45,000 bases of DNA from an uncultured Collinsella sp. (GTDB lineage: Bacteria > Actinomycetota > Coriobacteriia > Coriobacteriales > Coriobacteriaceae). A model generated the notes under the pieces. The model saw only the letters and a list, made by a program, of their open reading frames with translations. It was not told where the DNA came from and made no database searches. The stretch is taken from assembly GCA_900546085.1 (NCBI GenBank), contig URBS01000003.1, positions 1 through 45,000 on the forward strand. Reading direction: 5' to 3'. Shown piece by piece: positions 30,981 through 41,873 of the stretch (positions within the stretch are counted from its first letter, which is position 1; each line of letters opens with the position of its first letter). Made by a program: the position numbers and the translations under genes.

Positions 30981-31784
30981 GTGGAAATTTTTGAAAAGCT
31001 GCCTGATGAGATTAATCATCTGGTCAGCGAGTTCAGCTCCACCCCTGTTGTGGGCGATCTGAGCTGCGGCATCACGCAGTACTCGTTTTGGCTGATCGTC
31101 TCCACGATCGTGCTCCTGATCGTCCTGGCCGTGTTCAAGAAGAAGCAGACCCTGGTTCCCAAGGGCTTCTTCGTCAACGGTTTCGAGTACATCATCGAGT
31201 ACGTCGAGAACGATATCGGCAAGGGTGTCGTGGGTGAGAACTGGAAGAAGCACTTCCCGTTCCTGTGCTCGCTTTTCCTGTTCATCCTGATCAATAACAT
31301 GATCGGCCTGATCCCGGGAATGAAGCCCGGCACCGGCGCAATCGGCTCCACCGCCGCACTCGCCATCTTCGCCTTCGTGTACTTCATCTACTACGGATGC
31401 AAGGCTCACGGCGTGATCGGCTACATCAAGAGCCTCGCCCCGCAGGGCGTGAGCTTCCCGATGAACGTGCTCGTGTGGGTCGTCGAGCTTTTCTCGACCT
31501 TCCTGCGCCTCATCACGCTCGCCGTCCGTCTGTTCTGCAACATGTTCGCAGGACACGTGGTCATGGGCTCGTTCGCCATCATGGCGAGCATGTTCATGCA
31601 GCCGCTGCTTCAGCAGGTTTCCGCGGCCCACGCCGTTGGCGCCCTGCCTTCGCTTGCCTGGCTTGCCATCCTCATCCTGATCTATGCGATCGAGCTTGTG
31701 GTCGGCGCCATCCAGGCTTACGTCTTCACGGTCCTTACCGCCGTGTATGTCTCCGAGGCAGAGGAGGTCGCGGAGGAGGAGTAG
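30981..31784 (+). CDS. atpB: F0F1 ATP synthase subunit a
   Basis: This 267-residue membrane protein has about six hydrophobic segments. The conserved helix ELFSTFLRLITLAVRLFCNMFAGH contains the Arg expected to face the c-ring (equivalent to E. coli Arg210). It provides the two half-channels for ions. It starts with GTG at 30981, three bases after the upstream stop and preceded by GAAAGG. The C-terminus is acidic (EAEEVAEEE). Confidence 0.95.
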   Translation: MEIFEKLPDEINHLVSEFSSTPVVGDLSCGITQYSFWLIVSTIVLLIVLAVFKKKQTLVPKGFFVNGFEYIIEYVENDIGKGVVGENWKKHFPFLCSLFLFILINNMIGLIPGMKPGTGAIGSTAALAIFAFVYFIYYGCKAHGVIGYIKSLAPQGVSFPMNVLVWVVELFSTFLRLITLAVRLFCNMFAGHVVMGSFAIMASMFMQPLLQQVSAAHAVGALPSLAWLAILILIYAIELVVGAIQAYVFTVLTAVYVSEAEEVAEEE

Positions 31785-31907
31785 CCTTCCGCTCGCGCCT
31801 TAAAGGTAAGCAATTCGTTAAACCGCCGGTGCCCGTACCCATGGAGCCCGGCAGTTATAAAAAGGTTATCCTGCGTGAAATAAGACACGCACGACAAAGG
31901 AGGAATC

Positions 31908-32102
31908 GTGGGAGTTATCGGTTACGGTCTCGGTGTTATCGGCGCTGGTCTTGCTATCGGCCTGTCTGCTCTGGGTGCTACGGGTGCTATGGCCCGTCAG
32001 CCTGAGGTCCAGGGCCGCGTGTTCACCGTCTTCATCATGGGCTCCGCCTTCGGCGAGGCTCTGGCTCTGATCGGCTTCGTTGTCGCGCTGATCGTTAAAT
32101 AG
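31908..32102 (+). CDS. atpE: F0F1 ATP synthase subunit c
   Basis: This 64-residue double-helix protein has the polar loop ARQPEVQGR and the ion-binding Glu in helix 2 (GSAFGEALALIGFV). The residue after the Glu is Ala, not the Ser/Thr usual in Na+-binding rings, which favours protons. It is slightly shorter than usual because helix 1 begins almost at the start. The GTG at 31908 follows AAAGGAGG. The 123-base gap before it is longer than others in the operon, as is common ahead of the high-copy c subunit. Confidence 0.95.
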   Translation: MGVIGYGLGVIGAGLAIGLSALGATGAMARQPEVQGRVFTVFIMGSAFGEALALIGFVVALIVK

Positions 32103-32117
32103 CACGGAGCGTCAAGT

Positions 32118-32720
32118 ATGAATCTTTCATCCCAGAAGAGCGCGATCGCACTCTCCGCGTCCGCGGCCGCGCTGCTCATGCCGGTTTCCGCGTTCGCTGA
32201 GGACGGCGCTGCCGGTGCGGACATCCTCATCCCTAAGATGGCGGAGTTCATCCCGGCGCTCATCGCCTTCCTGATCATCTGGATCGTGCTGGCCAAGGTC
32301 GCCCTGCCGGGCATCATGAAAACCATGGAGGAGCGCGGCAAGAAGATCGAGGAGAGCCTCGACGAGGCCGAGAAGACCAAGCAGGAGGCCATCGCCAAGC
32401 GCGCTGAGTCCGACTCGATCGTCACCGACGCCCGTCGTCAGGCTGCCGACATCGTTCTCGAGGCCCGTAAGGACGCCGAGTCCGAGCGCGCCCGTATCAT
32501 CGAGGCTGCTCACAAGGAGGCCGAGGAGATCATCGCCAAGGCCCATACGACCGTCGAGGACGAGCGCAAGTCCATCTACGCCGGTGCCGCGAGCTCCATC
32601 GCCGACCTGTCCGTTGCCGTCGCCACCAAGATCGTGGGCGAGGCACTCGAGGACGATGCCGAGCAGAAGAAGCTCATCGAGCGCTACATCCAGGAAGCAG
32701 GTAGCCTGAATGCCGACTAG
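32118..32720 (+). CDS. atpF: F0F1 ATP synthase subunit b
   Basis: This 200-residue protein forms the peripheral stalk. The first ~27 residues look like a signal peptide (ALLMPVSAFAED), followed by a membrane helix (FIPALIAFLIIWIVLAKVAL) and a long charged coiled coil from about residue 65. A signal-like leader on subunit b is seen in several actinobacterial relatives. The ATG at 32118 follows ACGGAG. Its 3' end overlaps atpH by 11 bases. Confidence 0.94.
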   Translation: MNLSSQKSAIALSASAAALLMPVSAFAEDGAAGADILIPKMAEFIPALIAFLIIWIVLAKVALPGIMKTMEERGKKIEESLDEAEKTKQEAIAKRAESDSIVTDARRQAADIVLEARKDAESERARIIEAAHKEAEEIIAKAHTTVEDERKSIYAGAASSIADLSVAVATKIVGEALEDDAEQKKLIERYIQEAGSLNAD

Positions 32721-33186
32721 CCGCTATCAGGACAAGGTGCTCGAGACCTACGCGCGCTCCCTTCTGGAAGCCGCTAAGGCCGAGAACCATGTGTTCGAGG
32801 ACCTCGAGATGATCGAGCGCTTGGCTTCTGCCAGCCCCGAGATCATCGCCGTGCTCGACACCATGTCCAAGCGCGACCAGCTCGACCTTCTTCCCAAGGT
32901 GGCAGCTGCCTTTAAGTATGTTGCCGAGGAAGACGAGGATGTAGTGGGCGTGACCGTCACCACGGCGATCCCGCTCGACGACGAGCTGCGTCAAACCATC
33001 ACTAAGAAATGCGAGCAGGACTTCGGCCGCAAGGTATTCCTTATCGAGCAGGTTGACCCGTCTATCGTGGGCGGCCTGGTGCTCGAGGCCCGCGGCGAGC
33101 GTCGTGACATTTCCGTCAAGACGCAGCTGCGCATCGCGCAGGAGACCCTCGCAAACTCTGCTAATTCGTACGGAGGTGAAGCCTAA
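32710..33186 (+). CDS. atpH: F0F1 ATP synthase subunit delta
   Basis: This 158-residue protein links the peripheral stalk to the top of F1. It has the usual N-terminal helical domain (YARSLLEAAK) and the C-terminal DPSIVGGLVLEARGERRDIS motif. The ATG lies inside the end of atpF, and the stop overlaps the atpA start (TAATG). Length is normal for a bacterial delta subunit. Confidence 0.94.
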   Translation: MPTSRYQDKVLETYARSLLEAAKAENHVFEDLEMIERLASASPEIIAVLDTMSKRDQLDLLPKVAAAFKYVAEEDEDVVGVTVTTAIPLDDELRQTITKKCEQDFGRKVFLIEQVDPSIVGGLVLEARGERRDISVKTQLRIAQETLANSANSYGGEA

Positions 33187-34784
33187 TGTCCGAAACCCTC
33201 AATGCCCAGGATATCGCCAAGAAACTGCAGGAGCAGCTCACGAGCCTCTCCGCGACGGTCGATACGCATGAGGTTTCAACGGTCGACGAGGTAGGCGACG
33301 GCATCGCGCGCGTCTCCGGCCTCAAGAGCGCCATGGCAGGCGAGCTTCTGGAGTTCAAGAGCTCCGATACCGGTGAGACCGTCTTCGGCCTTGCCCAGAA
33401 CCTTGACCGTGACGAGGTCGGCGCCGTTCTGTTCGGTGCCGTCGACGCCATCAAGGAAGGCGACGAGTGCCGCACCACTGGCCGCATTATGGATATCCCT
33501 GTGAGCCGCGCCATGCTCGGCCGCGTCGTTAATCCGCTCGGCCAGCCTATCGACGGTTTGGGTGACATCGTCGCCACGCACCGTCGCCCCATCGAGTTCA
33601 AGGCCCCCGGCGTCATCGACCGTACCCCGGTGTGCGAGCCGGTTCAGACCGGTCTGCTCGCTATCGACTCCATGGTGCCTATTGGCCGTGGTCAGCGTGA
33701 GCTCATCATCGGCGACCGTAAGACCGGTAAGACCGCCATCGCCATCGACGCTATCCTCAATCAGCGCGGCAAGGGCATGGTTTGCATCTATGTCGCCATC
33801 GGCCAGAAGGCCTCCACGGTTGCCAACATCCGCGAGACCCTCGCTCAGCACGGTGCGCTCGACTACACCATCATCGTTTCGGCCACCGCTGCCGATTCCG
33901 CCCCTATGCAGTACATCGCGCCTATGGCCGGTGCCGCTATCGGCGAGTTCTTCATGTATAACGGCGAGGACGGCAAGCCCGCCAGCGAGACCAACCCCGG
34001 CGGTCATGTGCTCGTCATCTACGACGACCTGTCCAAGCAGGCCGTGGCCTACCGTCAGATGTCGCTGACGCTGCATCGTCCGCCCGGACGCGAGGCCTAT
34101 CCTGGCGACATCTTCTACCTGCACTCTCGTCTGCTCGAGCGCGCAGTCAAGATGTCCAAGAAGAACGGCTACGGCTCAATGACGGCACTGCCGATCATCG
34201 AGACTCAGGACGGCGACGTTTCGGCCTACATTCCGACCAACGTCATTTCCATTACCGATGGTCAGATCTACCTGCAGTCCGAGCTCTTCTTCCAGGGCCA
34301 GCGCCCGGCAGTCGACGTGGGCATTTCCGTGTCCCGCGTTGGTGGCGACGCGCAGACCAAGGCCATGAAGCAGGTCGCCGGCAACCTTCGTCTGGACCTC
34401 GCTTCGTACCAGGAGCTCGCTGGCTTTACCCAGTTCGGCTCCGACCTTGACGAGGCTACTCAGAAGCAGCTGACCCATGGTGCCCGCATGACCGAGCTCC
34501 TTAAGCAGCCGCGTTATAAACCGTTTGAGGTTGGCGAGCAGATCGTTGCGCTGTTTGCCGGCAACGAGGGCTTCCTGGACGACCTGGAGATCGCCGATGT
34601 GCTGCCTTTCCGTGCCGAGCTCATCGAGTACATGGACAATGGCTTTGGCTCGCTGCTCGACAAGGTTCGCGCCAAGAAGATCGACGATGACACCAAGGCT
34701 GAGCTCCTGCGCGTCATCGGTGACTTCAAGCAGCAGTTCATGGCCAAGCACCATGCCGATACGACTGGATCAGAGGAGAACTAA
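33186..34784 (+). CDS. atpA: F0F1 ATP synthase subunit alpha
   Basis: This 532-residue protein is the non-catalytic nucleotide-binding subunit. It contains Walker A GDRKTGKT, the GAAIGEFFMYNG segment, and the alpha signature PAVDVGISVSRVGGDAQ. The start overlaps the atpH stop. The C-terminus ends in a short Thr/Glu-rich tail. Translation is likely coupled to atpH. Confidence 0.97.
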   Translation: MSETLNAQDIAKKLQEQLTSLSATVDTHEVSTVDEVGDGIARVSGLKSAMAGELLEFKSSDTGETVFGLAQNLDRDEVGAVLFGAVDAIKEGDECRTTGRIMDIPVSRAMLGRVVNPLGQPIDGLGDIVATHRRPIEFKAPGVIDRTPVCEPVQTGLLAIDSMVPIGRGQRELIIGDRKTGKTAIAIDAILNQRGKGMVCIYVAIGQKASTVANIRETLAQHGALDYTIIVSATAADSAPMQYIAPMAGAAIGEFFMYNGEDGKPASETNPGGHVLVIYDDLSKQAVAYRQMSLTLHRPPGREAYPGDIFYLHSRLLERAVKMSKKNGYGSMTALPIIETQDGDVSAYIPTNVISITDGQIYLQSELFFQGQRPAVDVGISVSRVGGDAQTKAMKQVAGNLRLDLASYQELAGFTQFGSDLDEATQKQLTHGARMTELLKQPRYKPFEVGEQIVALFAGNEGFLDDLEIADVLPFRAELIEYMDNGFGSLLDKVRAKKIDDDTKAELLRVIGDFKQQFMAKHHADTTGSEEN

Positions 34785-34789
34785 GCCCT

Positions 34790-35697
34790 ATGGCCAACCT
34801 TCGCGACATTAAGAAGCGAATCTCCTCGGTTACCACGACCAAGCAGATCACGCGCACGATGGAGATGGTCTCTACGGCCAAGATCCGTCGTGCCCTCGAT
34901 CGCTCCAAGCAGGCCGAGCCCTATAAGGAGGCGCTGACCGACGTCATGTTGACGGTCGCCGGCGACGCCTCCTGTTCGGGCACCGATCCCATGCTGCAGA
35001 AGCATGAGAGCGTCAAGCATGGCCTGATTGTCGTTATTGCCTCGGACCGCGGCCTTGCCGGCGGTTTCAATACGACGGTGGAGCGCACGGCCGAAAAGCT
35101 CGCCGCTTCTTGGGCGAACGATGGCATCGAGTGCGAGATCATCGCGTGCGGGCGTAAGCCGGCCACGTATTTCCGTGACCGCGCAAACGTCGTCATGCAC
35201 TTTGAGGGCAACTCCTCTGAGCCCGATTTCAATCAGGCCCGCATGATCTCCTCTCATATCTGCGATGCGTATCGTGCCGGTGAGCTTGACCGTGTCGAGC
35301 TTGTCTACCACCACGCCAAGAACCGCGTGGATCAGGAGCTTCGCGTCGAGCATCTGTTGCCGCTCGACCCCGAGATGATCGCTATGGCCCACGGTCCGCG
35401 TAAGAACGAGACCGACGCCCCTAAGCGCATCTCGTCCACGTTCGAGTTCGTGCCCTCTCCCGAGCATGTTCTCGGCAAGCTTGTGCCGTCTTATATCCTG
35501 ACGGTCATCTACCAGGCCCTGATCGATTCGGCGGCTGCCGAGCAGGGTGCACGCCGCAAGGCCATGCACTCCGCGACGGAAAACGCCACCGCGATCATCT
35601 CGACCCTTACCCGCACGTATAGTCGCGTGCGCCAGGCTTCGATCACGACCGAGATTAACGAGATCGTCGGCGGAGCCTCAGCATTGGAGGAACAGTA

Positions 35698-35698
<1 letters not shown>
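34790..35698 (+). CDS. atpG: F0F1 ATP synthase subunit gamma
   Basis: This 302-residue protein is the rotating central shaft. It starts with the conserved NLRDIKKRISSVTTTKQIT coil and ends with ATIEN-like helices (SATENATAIISTLTRTYSRV, RQASITTEINEIVGGASAL). The start at 34790 is preceded by AGAGGAG. The stop overlaps the atpD ATG (TAATG). Confidence 0.96.
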
Positions 35699-37152
<1,454 letters not shown>

Positions 37153-37155
37153 GTT

Positions 37156-37548
37156 ATGCGTATCCGCATCGTGTGCCCCGTGAGCTGCGCCTATGAGGGC
37201 GACGCTGCGTTTGTGTCGATTCCGTCCACGGATGGCGAGTTTGGCGTCCTGCCTGCTCACTCCAGCGAGATTTGCACGATCGACCGCGGTTACGTTCGCG
37301 TTTCCGATAAGGCCATGGGCACTGTCGACCACACGTTTGCCGTGGCCGGCGGCTATGCCCAGGTTGCGGACGATGTCGTGACCGTTCTCGCCGAGCGCGC
37401 TTGCGATTTGGCGACCGTCGATGCCGACAAGCTTAAAGCTGATATTCAAGGTTTTGAAGAGAAGCTGGGTAATTTGTCGGAGGATGATGCACGCCGCGCC
37501 TACCTCTATAATGAAATCGCATGGTGTAAGCTCAAGCTTGCCCAATAG
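37156..37548 (+). CDS. atpC: F0F1 ATP synthase subunit epsilon
   Basis: This 130-residue protein has the N-terminal beta-sandwich (GEFGVLPAHSS) and the C-terminal two-helix region of the regulatory epsilon subunit. It couples the gamma shaft to the c-ring and can restrain ATP hydrolysis. It starts three bases after the atpD stop, with GGGGAGAAG in the end of that gene as ribosome binding site. A strong terminator follows and closes the operon. Confidence 0.95.
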   Translation: MRIRIVCPVSCAYEGDAAFVSIPSTDGEFGVLPAHSSEICTIDRGYVRVSDKAMGTVDHTFAVAGGYAQVADDVVTVLAERACDLATVDADKLKADIQGFEEKLGNLSEDDARRAYLYNEIAWCKLKLAQ

Positions 37549-37584
37549 TCAAACGATTTAGCGTTCGACCATTTGCGAACACAT

Positions 37585-37623
37585 CATGCCCGGGATGGCC
37601 CAGCCACCCCGGGCATGCTTTTT
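37585..37623 (+). terminator. Terminator of the ATP synthase operon
   Basis: CATGCCCGGG (37585-37594) pairs with CCCGGGCATG (37608-37617), extended by TGG/CCA, and is followed by T5 (37619-37623). It is a textbook intrinsic terminator, 37 bases after atpC. Confidence 0.85.
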
Positions 37624-37636
37624 GAAAGGGTAGACC

Positions 37637-38920
37637 TTGGATATTATCCGCGTTGAGGGTGGCCACGCCATCGGAGGCTCCGTGCCCGTCTCGGGCGCCA
37701 AGAACTCCGCGCTCAAACTCATGGCGGCAACGCTTCTGGCGCCGGGCAAGACGACGCTGCAGAACGTGCCCGATATTTCCGATGTCCACGTGATGGGCAA
37801 GGTGCTCAAGGGCATGGGCGCTACGATCGATGTTCTCGACGAGCACACGCTCGAGATTGATACCTCTCAGGTCGATTCATGGGAGGCCCCCTACGAGCTC
37901 GTTGCCAAGATGCGCGCTTCCACCGCCGTCATGGGGCCCCTGCTGGGCCGCTTCCATCGCGCCAAAATTGCCATGCCGGGCGGCTGCAACCTGGGTGCTC
38001 GTAAGATCGATATGCACATTCTTGGTCTTGAGGCCCTGGGCGTTGAGTTCGATACCGCCCACGGTTACATCAACGCTAATGCGCCCCAAGGTCTGCGCGG
38101 TACCACCGTCACGCTCGAGTTCGCCAGCGTCGGTGCGACCGAGAACCTCATCATGGCCTCTGTGCGCGCACAGGGCACCACGGTTATCGACAATGCCGCC
38201 CGCGAGCCCGAGATCGTCGATCTCGCTAACATGCTCAACGAGATGGGCGCCAAGATTGTTGGCGCCGGTACGCCCGTCGTGACTATCGAAGGCGTGGAAG
38301 AGCTCCATCCCGTTATCCATCGCGTGGTGGGCGACCGCATCGAGGCCGGTACCTTTATCGTTGCCGGTGCGTTGATGGCGGACGATCGCGGTGTCGATGT
38401 CACGGGCTTTTGCCCCATTCATTTGGGCATGGTGCTCAAGAAGATGGAGCTCATGGGTATCGACTGCGAGCGCGTCGAGGATGGCGTCCATGTGAACCGT
38501 GCCGAGCGTATCAAGCCGGTCGACATCCAGACGCTTCCGTTCCCCGGTTTCCCGACCGACATGCAGGCGCAGATTATGGTGCTCTCCGCCCTTGCCGACG
38601 GCAGTTCCGTTATTACCGAGAACATCTTCGAGAATCGCTTTATGTTTGCCTCTGAGCTGGTGCGCATGGGTGCCGACATTCGTATCGAGAGCCATCATGC
38701 CATGATTCATGGCGTCAAGGGCTTCTCGGGTGCACAGGTTACCTCGCCCGATCTGCGCGGCGGAGCGGCCCTCGTCGTAGCGGGCTTGATCGCCGACGGG
38801 ACGACCGAGGTTTCGGCTATCCATCACATCAAGCGCGGCTACGAGCAGTTTGTCGAAAAGCTGCAGGCGCTCGGCGCGCATGTCGAGCATGCTACCGTCC
38901 CCGATCCCGTCATCTACTAA
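37637..38920 (+). CDS. murA: UDP-N-acetylglucosamine 1-carboxyvinyltransferase
   Basis: This 427-residue protein commits UDP-GlcNAc to peptidoglycan synthesis by adding the enolpyruvyl group of PEP. It has the substrate motif SGAKNSALKLMAA, the catalytic loop MPGGCNLGARKID with Cys117 (the fosfomycin target), and the PTDMQAQIMVLSALA region. It begins with TTG at 37637, preceded by GAAAGGG. The LCP ligase gene follows 12 bases after the stop, so two envelope genes form a unit downstream of the atp terminator. Confidence 0.94.
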   Translation: MDIIRVEGGHAIGGSVPVSGAKNSALKLMAATLLAPGKTTLQNVPDISDVHVMGKVLKGMGATIDVLDEHTLEIDTSQVDSWEAPYELVAKMRASTAVMGPLLGRFHRAKIAMPGGCNLGARKIDMHILGLEALGVEFDTAHGYINANAPQGLRGTTVTLEFASVGATENLIMASVRAQGTTVIDNAAREPEIVDLANMLNEMGAKIVGAGTPVVTIEGVEELHPVIHRVVGDRIEAGTFIVAGALMADDRGVDVTGFCPIHLGMVLKKMELMGIDCERVEDGVHVNRAERIKPVDIQTLPFPGFPTDMQAQIMVLSALADGSSVITENIFENRFMFASELVRMGADIRIESHHAMIHGVKGFSGAQVTSPDLRGGAALVVAGLIADGTTEVSAIHHIKRGYEQFVEKLQALGAHVEHATVPDPVIY

Positions 38921-38932
38921 TACAGGTTGCCT

Positions 38933-40171
38933 ATGTTTAATAAAAAGCCCCTCGCAGATACCACCACCCGAAGACCCTCAACTGGTGCGCAGGCCAAGAT
39001 CTACAGTCGCGATAACGTGGCTCGCTATTCCGAGCGCGCTCGCCAACGTCGTCGTAGCCACACGATTCGTCACGTCGCGCTCATTGTCGTGCTTGGCGTG
39101 CTGTTGAGTGCCACTACCGCTGCCGGCCTGTGGTTTGCCACCATTATGGGCAAGCTCGGCGATTCTAATGTCATTACCGACAATCTGCGTCGGGTTCTGG
39201 TTGACACCGATGAGGCAAAGGATCCGTTCTACGTGCTGCTTCTTGGTACCGACGGCCGTCCGGGCGAGGATACGTATCGTGCCGACTCGATTATCCTGGC
39301 ACGCATCGACCCCACGCAAAAGCAGGCGACGCTCATTTCTGTTCCGCGCGATACCAAGGTCGTGTACAAGGGCGAGACCATGAAGATCAACGCCTGCCAT
39401 ACCGTTGGCGGCGCCGAAGCCATGGTCGAGGTGGTCAACGAGCTGTGCGGTGTTCAGATTTCCCACTATGCCGAGGTCAGTTTCGACGGTATGCAGGCGC
39501 TGATTGATTCGGTTGGCGGTATCGACATTAACGCAACCGATGATGTTGACGACCCCGAGCACCTGGATATTAAGATTACCGCTGGCCAGCAGCATATGGA
39601 CGGTGCCACCGCCCTTACCTATGCCCGCTGCCGCTACACCTATGCCGACGGCGATTACACGCGCATGCGCCACCAGCGTCAGGTGCTTGGCGCACTTGCC
39701 AACCAGATTCTCAATAACTTCGATGCCACGAAGATCTTTGGCCTGGTTAATTCGCTGTCCGATATGCTCGTAACCGATATGAGCGTTCAGGATATCGTTT
39801 CCACGGTTAACGCTATGCGCGGCATGGATGTCGATGGCATCTATTCGGCGAATCTGCCTTCCTACGCAGATGAAACCACCATGATCGACGGCCAGAGCTA
39901 TGTCTTTGTCTACGAGGACGAGCTTAAGGAGATGATGGCGCGCGTCGATGCCGGCAAAGATCCCAAGGGACCCAACACCATGGGCCTATCCGACGGAACC
40001 AGCTCCACAATCGGTGATTTGAGCAACCATACATCTGACGATTACGCCTACGGTACGGCCGGTTCGTCGGAAAGCTCGGACGATTCAAACTATTCGGACG
40101 ATTCGGATTACAGCTCAGATTATTACGAAGAGCCCACCGGCGACGGCAACGGCTACGAAGCCAACTACTAG
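38933..40171 (+). CDS. LytR-CpsA-Psr (LCP) family glycopolymer ligase
   Basis: This 412-residue protein has a charged cytoplasmic N-terminus (about 40 residues), one membrane helix (HVALIVVLGVLLSATTAAGL), and the LCP domain. That domain has the core motifs LLLGTDGRPGEDTYRADSII, SVPRDTKV, and the late YARCRYTYADGDYTRMRHQR. LCP enzymes transfer glycopolymers from polyprenyl carriers to peptidoglycan. The C-terminal ~70 residues are a low-complexity Ser/Asp/Tyr tail, probably a flexible wall region. The ATG at 38933 has AGG upstream at fair spacing; a TTG two codons earlier is an alternative. Cotranscription with murA is likely. Confidence 0.92.
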   Translation: MFNKKPLADTTTRRPSTGAQAKIYSRDNVARYSERARQRRRSHTIRHVALIVVLGVLLSATTAAGLWFATIMGKLGDSNVITDNLRRVLVDTDEAKDPFYVLLLGTDGRPGEDTYRADSIILARIDPTQKQATLISVPRDTKVVYKGETMKINACHTVGGAEAMVEVVNELCGVQISHYAEVSFDGMQALIDSVGGIDINATDDVDDPEHLDIKITAGQQHMDGATALTYARCRYTYADGDYTRMRHQRQVLGALANQILNNFDATKIFGLVNSLSDMLVTDMSVQDIVSTVNAMRGMDVDGIYSANLPSYADETTMIDGQSYVFVYEDELKEMMARVDAGKDPKGPNTMGLSDGTSSTIGDLSNHTSDDYAYGTAGSSESSDDSNYSDDSDYSSDYYEEPTGDGNGYEANY

Positions 40172-40340
40172 GGTTACGCGGGCTTACCAGCCCGCGTAAC
40201 CAGTTGACGCTGCAAACCCGCCAGAGCGGCAATCTGCCTTTCAACTTCGGCGGCATGATCAAAAGATCAATGCCGCCTTGTTTCAAGGCACCTTGCTCGC
40301 TCTGGCGGGTTTTCGCTGTCCGCGCCAAAACATCGGCGTT
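40172..40340 (+). repeat. Structured stop-adjacent repeat, copy C (complete)
   Basis: Directly after the LCP stop, GGTTACGCGGGCT-TACC-AGCCCGCGTAACC forms hairpin I (13 bp, 40172-40201). TTGACGCTGC follows. Outer arms AAACCCGCCAGAGCG (40214-40228) and its inverse (40298-40312) enclose hairpin II (GGCGGCAT, GATC-AAAA-GATC with one bulged A, ATGCCGCC). The 3' box GCCAAAACATCGGCGTT is at 40324-40340. Relative to copy B, stem bases differ on both sides but pairing is kept, as is the bulge position. Confidence 0.82.
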
Positions 40341-40441
40341 GCCGGAACACTTGGCACTTGGGGACGTTCCTTTTGTGCCGGCAGTTTGGGACACTCCTTG
40401 CGTTAAGAGGCTGGCGTGCGTCAACCTGTTCTCATTGCAGC

Positions 40442-40479
40442 AAAAAATCGCCTCGTTCTCGGTTGAGGACGGGGCGATT
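40442..40479 (-). terminator. Terminator of pepT
   Basis: On the minus strand, AATCGCCCCGT (40479-40469) pairs with ACGAGGCGATT (40456-40446) with one mismatch, and a T6 run follows (complement of 40447-40442). It lies 26 bases after the pepT stop. Between this and the copy C repeat (40341-40441) I see only a decayed GGCAC/GTGCC repeat with GGGGAC pieces. Confidence 0.8.
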
Positions 40480-40505
40480 CGTCTTTTGGACTTGTGCAGC
40501 CAGGC

Positions 40506-41753
40506 TTATGCAAAGCGGGCGACGAGCTCCTGGAGCACGTCGGTCATCTTGACGAGCGAACTGACCGGGACGAACTCGTTGACGCCGTGATAGCAATAGC
40601 CGCCAGTGGAAAGGTTGGGGCAGGGCAGACCGCGGAACGACAGCTGCGCGCCGTCGGTGCCGCCGCGAATCGGCAGCACTTGGGGCTCAACGCCGCAGGC
40701 AAGGTAGGCTTCCTTGGCAACATCAATAAGCTCGGGATAGTCACGAACGATTTCGGCCATATTTCGATACTGCTGCTTAATCTCGACCGTCACGCGCTCC
40801 TCACCCAGACGCTGGTTGAGCATCGAGGCGGCGGCATCAATAAGGTCGAGTTTCTGCTGGAACTTGGCGGCGTCATGGTCGCGGACGATGTAGCGCGCCG
40901 TGGCGTGGTCGACGGTTGCAGATACACCCTCAAGGTGATAAAAGCCCTCGTAGCCTTCCGTATACTCCGGGCGCTGCACGTAGGGGAGCAACGCGTTGAA
41001 GTCGCAGAACAGATTGCCTGCGTTGACCATACGGCCCTTGGCGTCGCCCGGGTGGATGGACTGGCCCTCAAAGCGGACGGTCGCCTCGGCGGCGTTAAAG
41101 CACTCCCACTCCAGCTCGCCGATGGGGCCGCCGTCGACCGTGTAGGCGTACTTGCAGCCAAAGGTATCGATATCCAACAGCTCGGCTCCGTGACCGATCT
41201 CCTCGTCAGGGCAGAAGCAAATGCCGAGTGCGGGATGGGGCAGAGAGGGGTCCTGAGCGATACGCGCGACAAGCGACATGATCTCGGCGACGCCTGCCTT
41301 GTCGTCCGCGCCCAGCAGCGTGGTGCCATCGCTGCAGACCAGGTCCTCACCCGCGAGGTCGTTCAGGGCGGGAAGCTTGGCAGTGCTCATGGCAACGGGC
41401 TCACCGTCAACCGTGCCGCAGACCAGGTCGCCGCCTTCGTAGTGTACGATGTGTGGCTTCACGCCGGCGCCCGGTGCAACTTCGGTGGTGTCGAGATGGG
41501 CGATCAGACCCAGGGCGGGCTTGTCCTCAGCGCCCGCACTTGCGGGGATATGCGCGCAGACATAGGCGTGCTCGGTCACGTGGGCATCTTCCGCACCAAG
41601 CTCGCGCAGCTCTTCAGCCAGCACGTTGGCAAGGTCAAACTGAACGGCGCTCGAGGGTACCTGGTCGCAGTTTGCATCCTCGGACTGCGTGTTGATCTGG
41701 ACGTAGCGCAAAAAGCGCTCGAGGACATCGGGGTTCGTGGTGGTGTTTTCCAT
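40506..41753 (-). CDS. pepT: Tripeptidase T (M20B family)
   Basis: This 415-residue metallopeptidase removes the N-terminal residue from tripeptides in the cytoplasm. The two-zinc site is complete: LIAHLDTTEVAPG (His ligand and catalytic Asp), LLGADDKAGVAE (bridging Asp), CFCPDEEIGHGAE (catalytic Glu and Glu ligand), YTVDGGPIGE (Asp ligand) and GGYCYHGVNEFVP (His ligand). The middle is the dimerisation/lid domain. The start at 41753 is chosen because the alignment-like core begins there and GGAG lies upstream; the frame stays open 32 codons further without support. It diverges from a DtxR-type regulator gene, and a perfect palindrome lies between the two. Confidence 0.93.
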   Translation of the reverse strand: MENTTTNPDVLERFLRYVQINTQSEDANCDQVPSSAVQFDLANVLAEELRELGAEDAHVTEHAYVCAHIPASAGAEDKPALGLIAHLDTTEVAPGAGVKPHIVHYEGGDLVCGTVDGEPVAMSTAKLPALNDLAGEDLVCSDGTTLLGADDKAGVAEIMSLVARIAQDPSLPHPALGICFCPDEEIGHGAELLDIDTFGCKYAYTVDGGPIGELEWECFNAAEATVRFEGQSIHPGDAKGRMVNAGNLFCDFNALLPYVQRPEYTEGYEGFYHLEGVSATVDHATARYIVRDHDAAKFQQKLDLIDAAASMLNQRLGEERVTVEIKQQYRNMAEIVRDYPELIDVAKEAYLACGVEPQVLPIRGGTDGAQLSFRGLPCPNLSTGGYCYHGVNEFVPVSSLVKMTDVLQELVARFA

Positions 41754-41800
41754 AAAGACCGCTCCAATCTTGGTCGTCGTGTGCAACAAGAACTCTAGCA

Positions 41801-41842
41801 CGGTATGCCACGGCATACCGCGACGCTTGGATGGGGTAGAAT
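41801..41842. promoter_or_regulatory. Palindromic operator and promoter between pepT and the DtxR-type regulator
   Basis: CGGTATGCCACGGCATACCG (41801-41820) is a 9-2-9 perfect palindrome. TAGAAT at 41837-41842 is a likely -10 for the regulator gene, and the palindrome covers its -35 region. On the minus strand a TAGAGT (41797-41792) could serve pepT. The site is a good candidate for the regulator encoded just downstream. Confidence 0.65.
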
Positions 41843-41873
41843 CAGCCATTGAATGCAGAAGGGACGGAAGATC

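Noticed and set aside
40341..40441. Possible small gene between the copy C repeat and the pepT terminator
   Set aside because: Short frames only, no ribosome binding site; the sequence reads as decayed GGGGAC-type repeat pieces.
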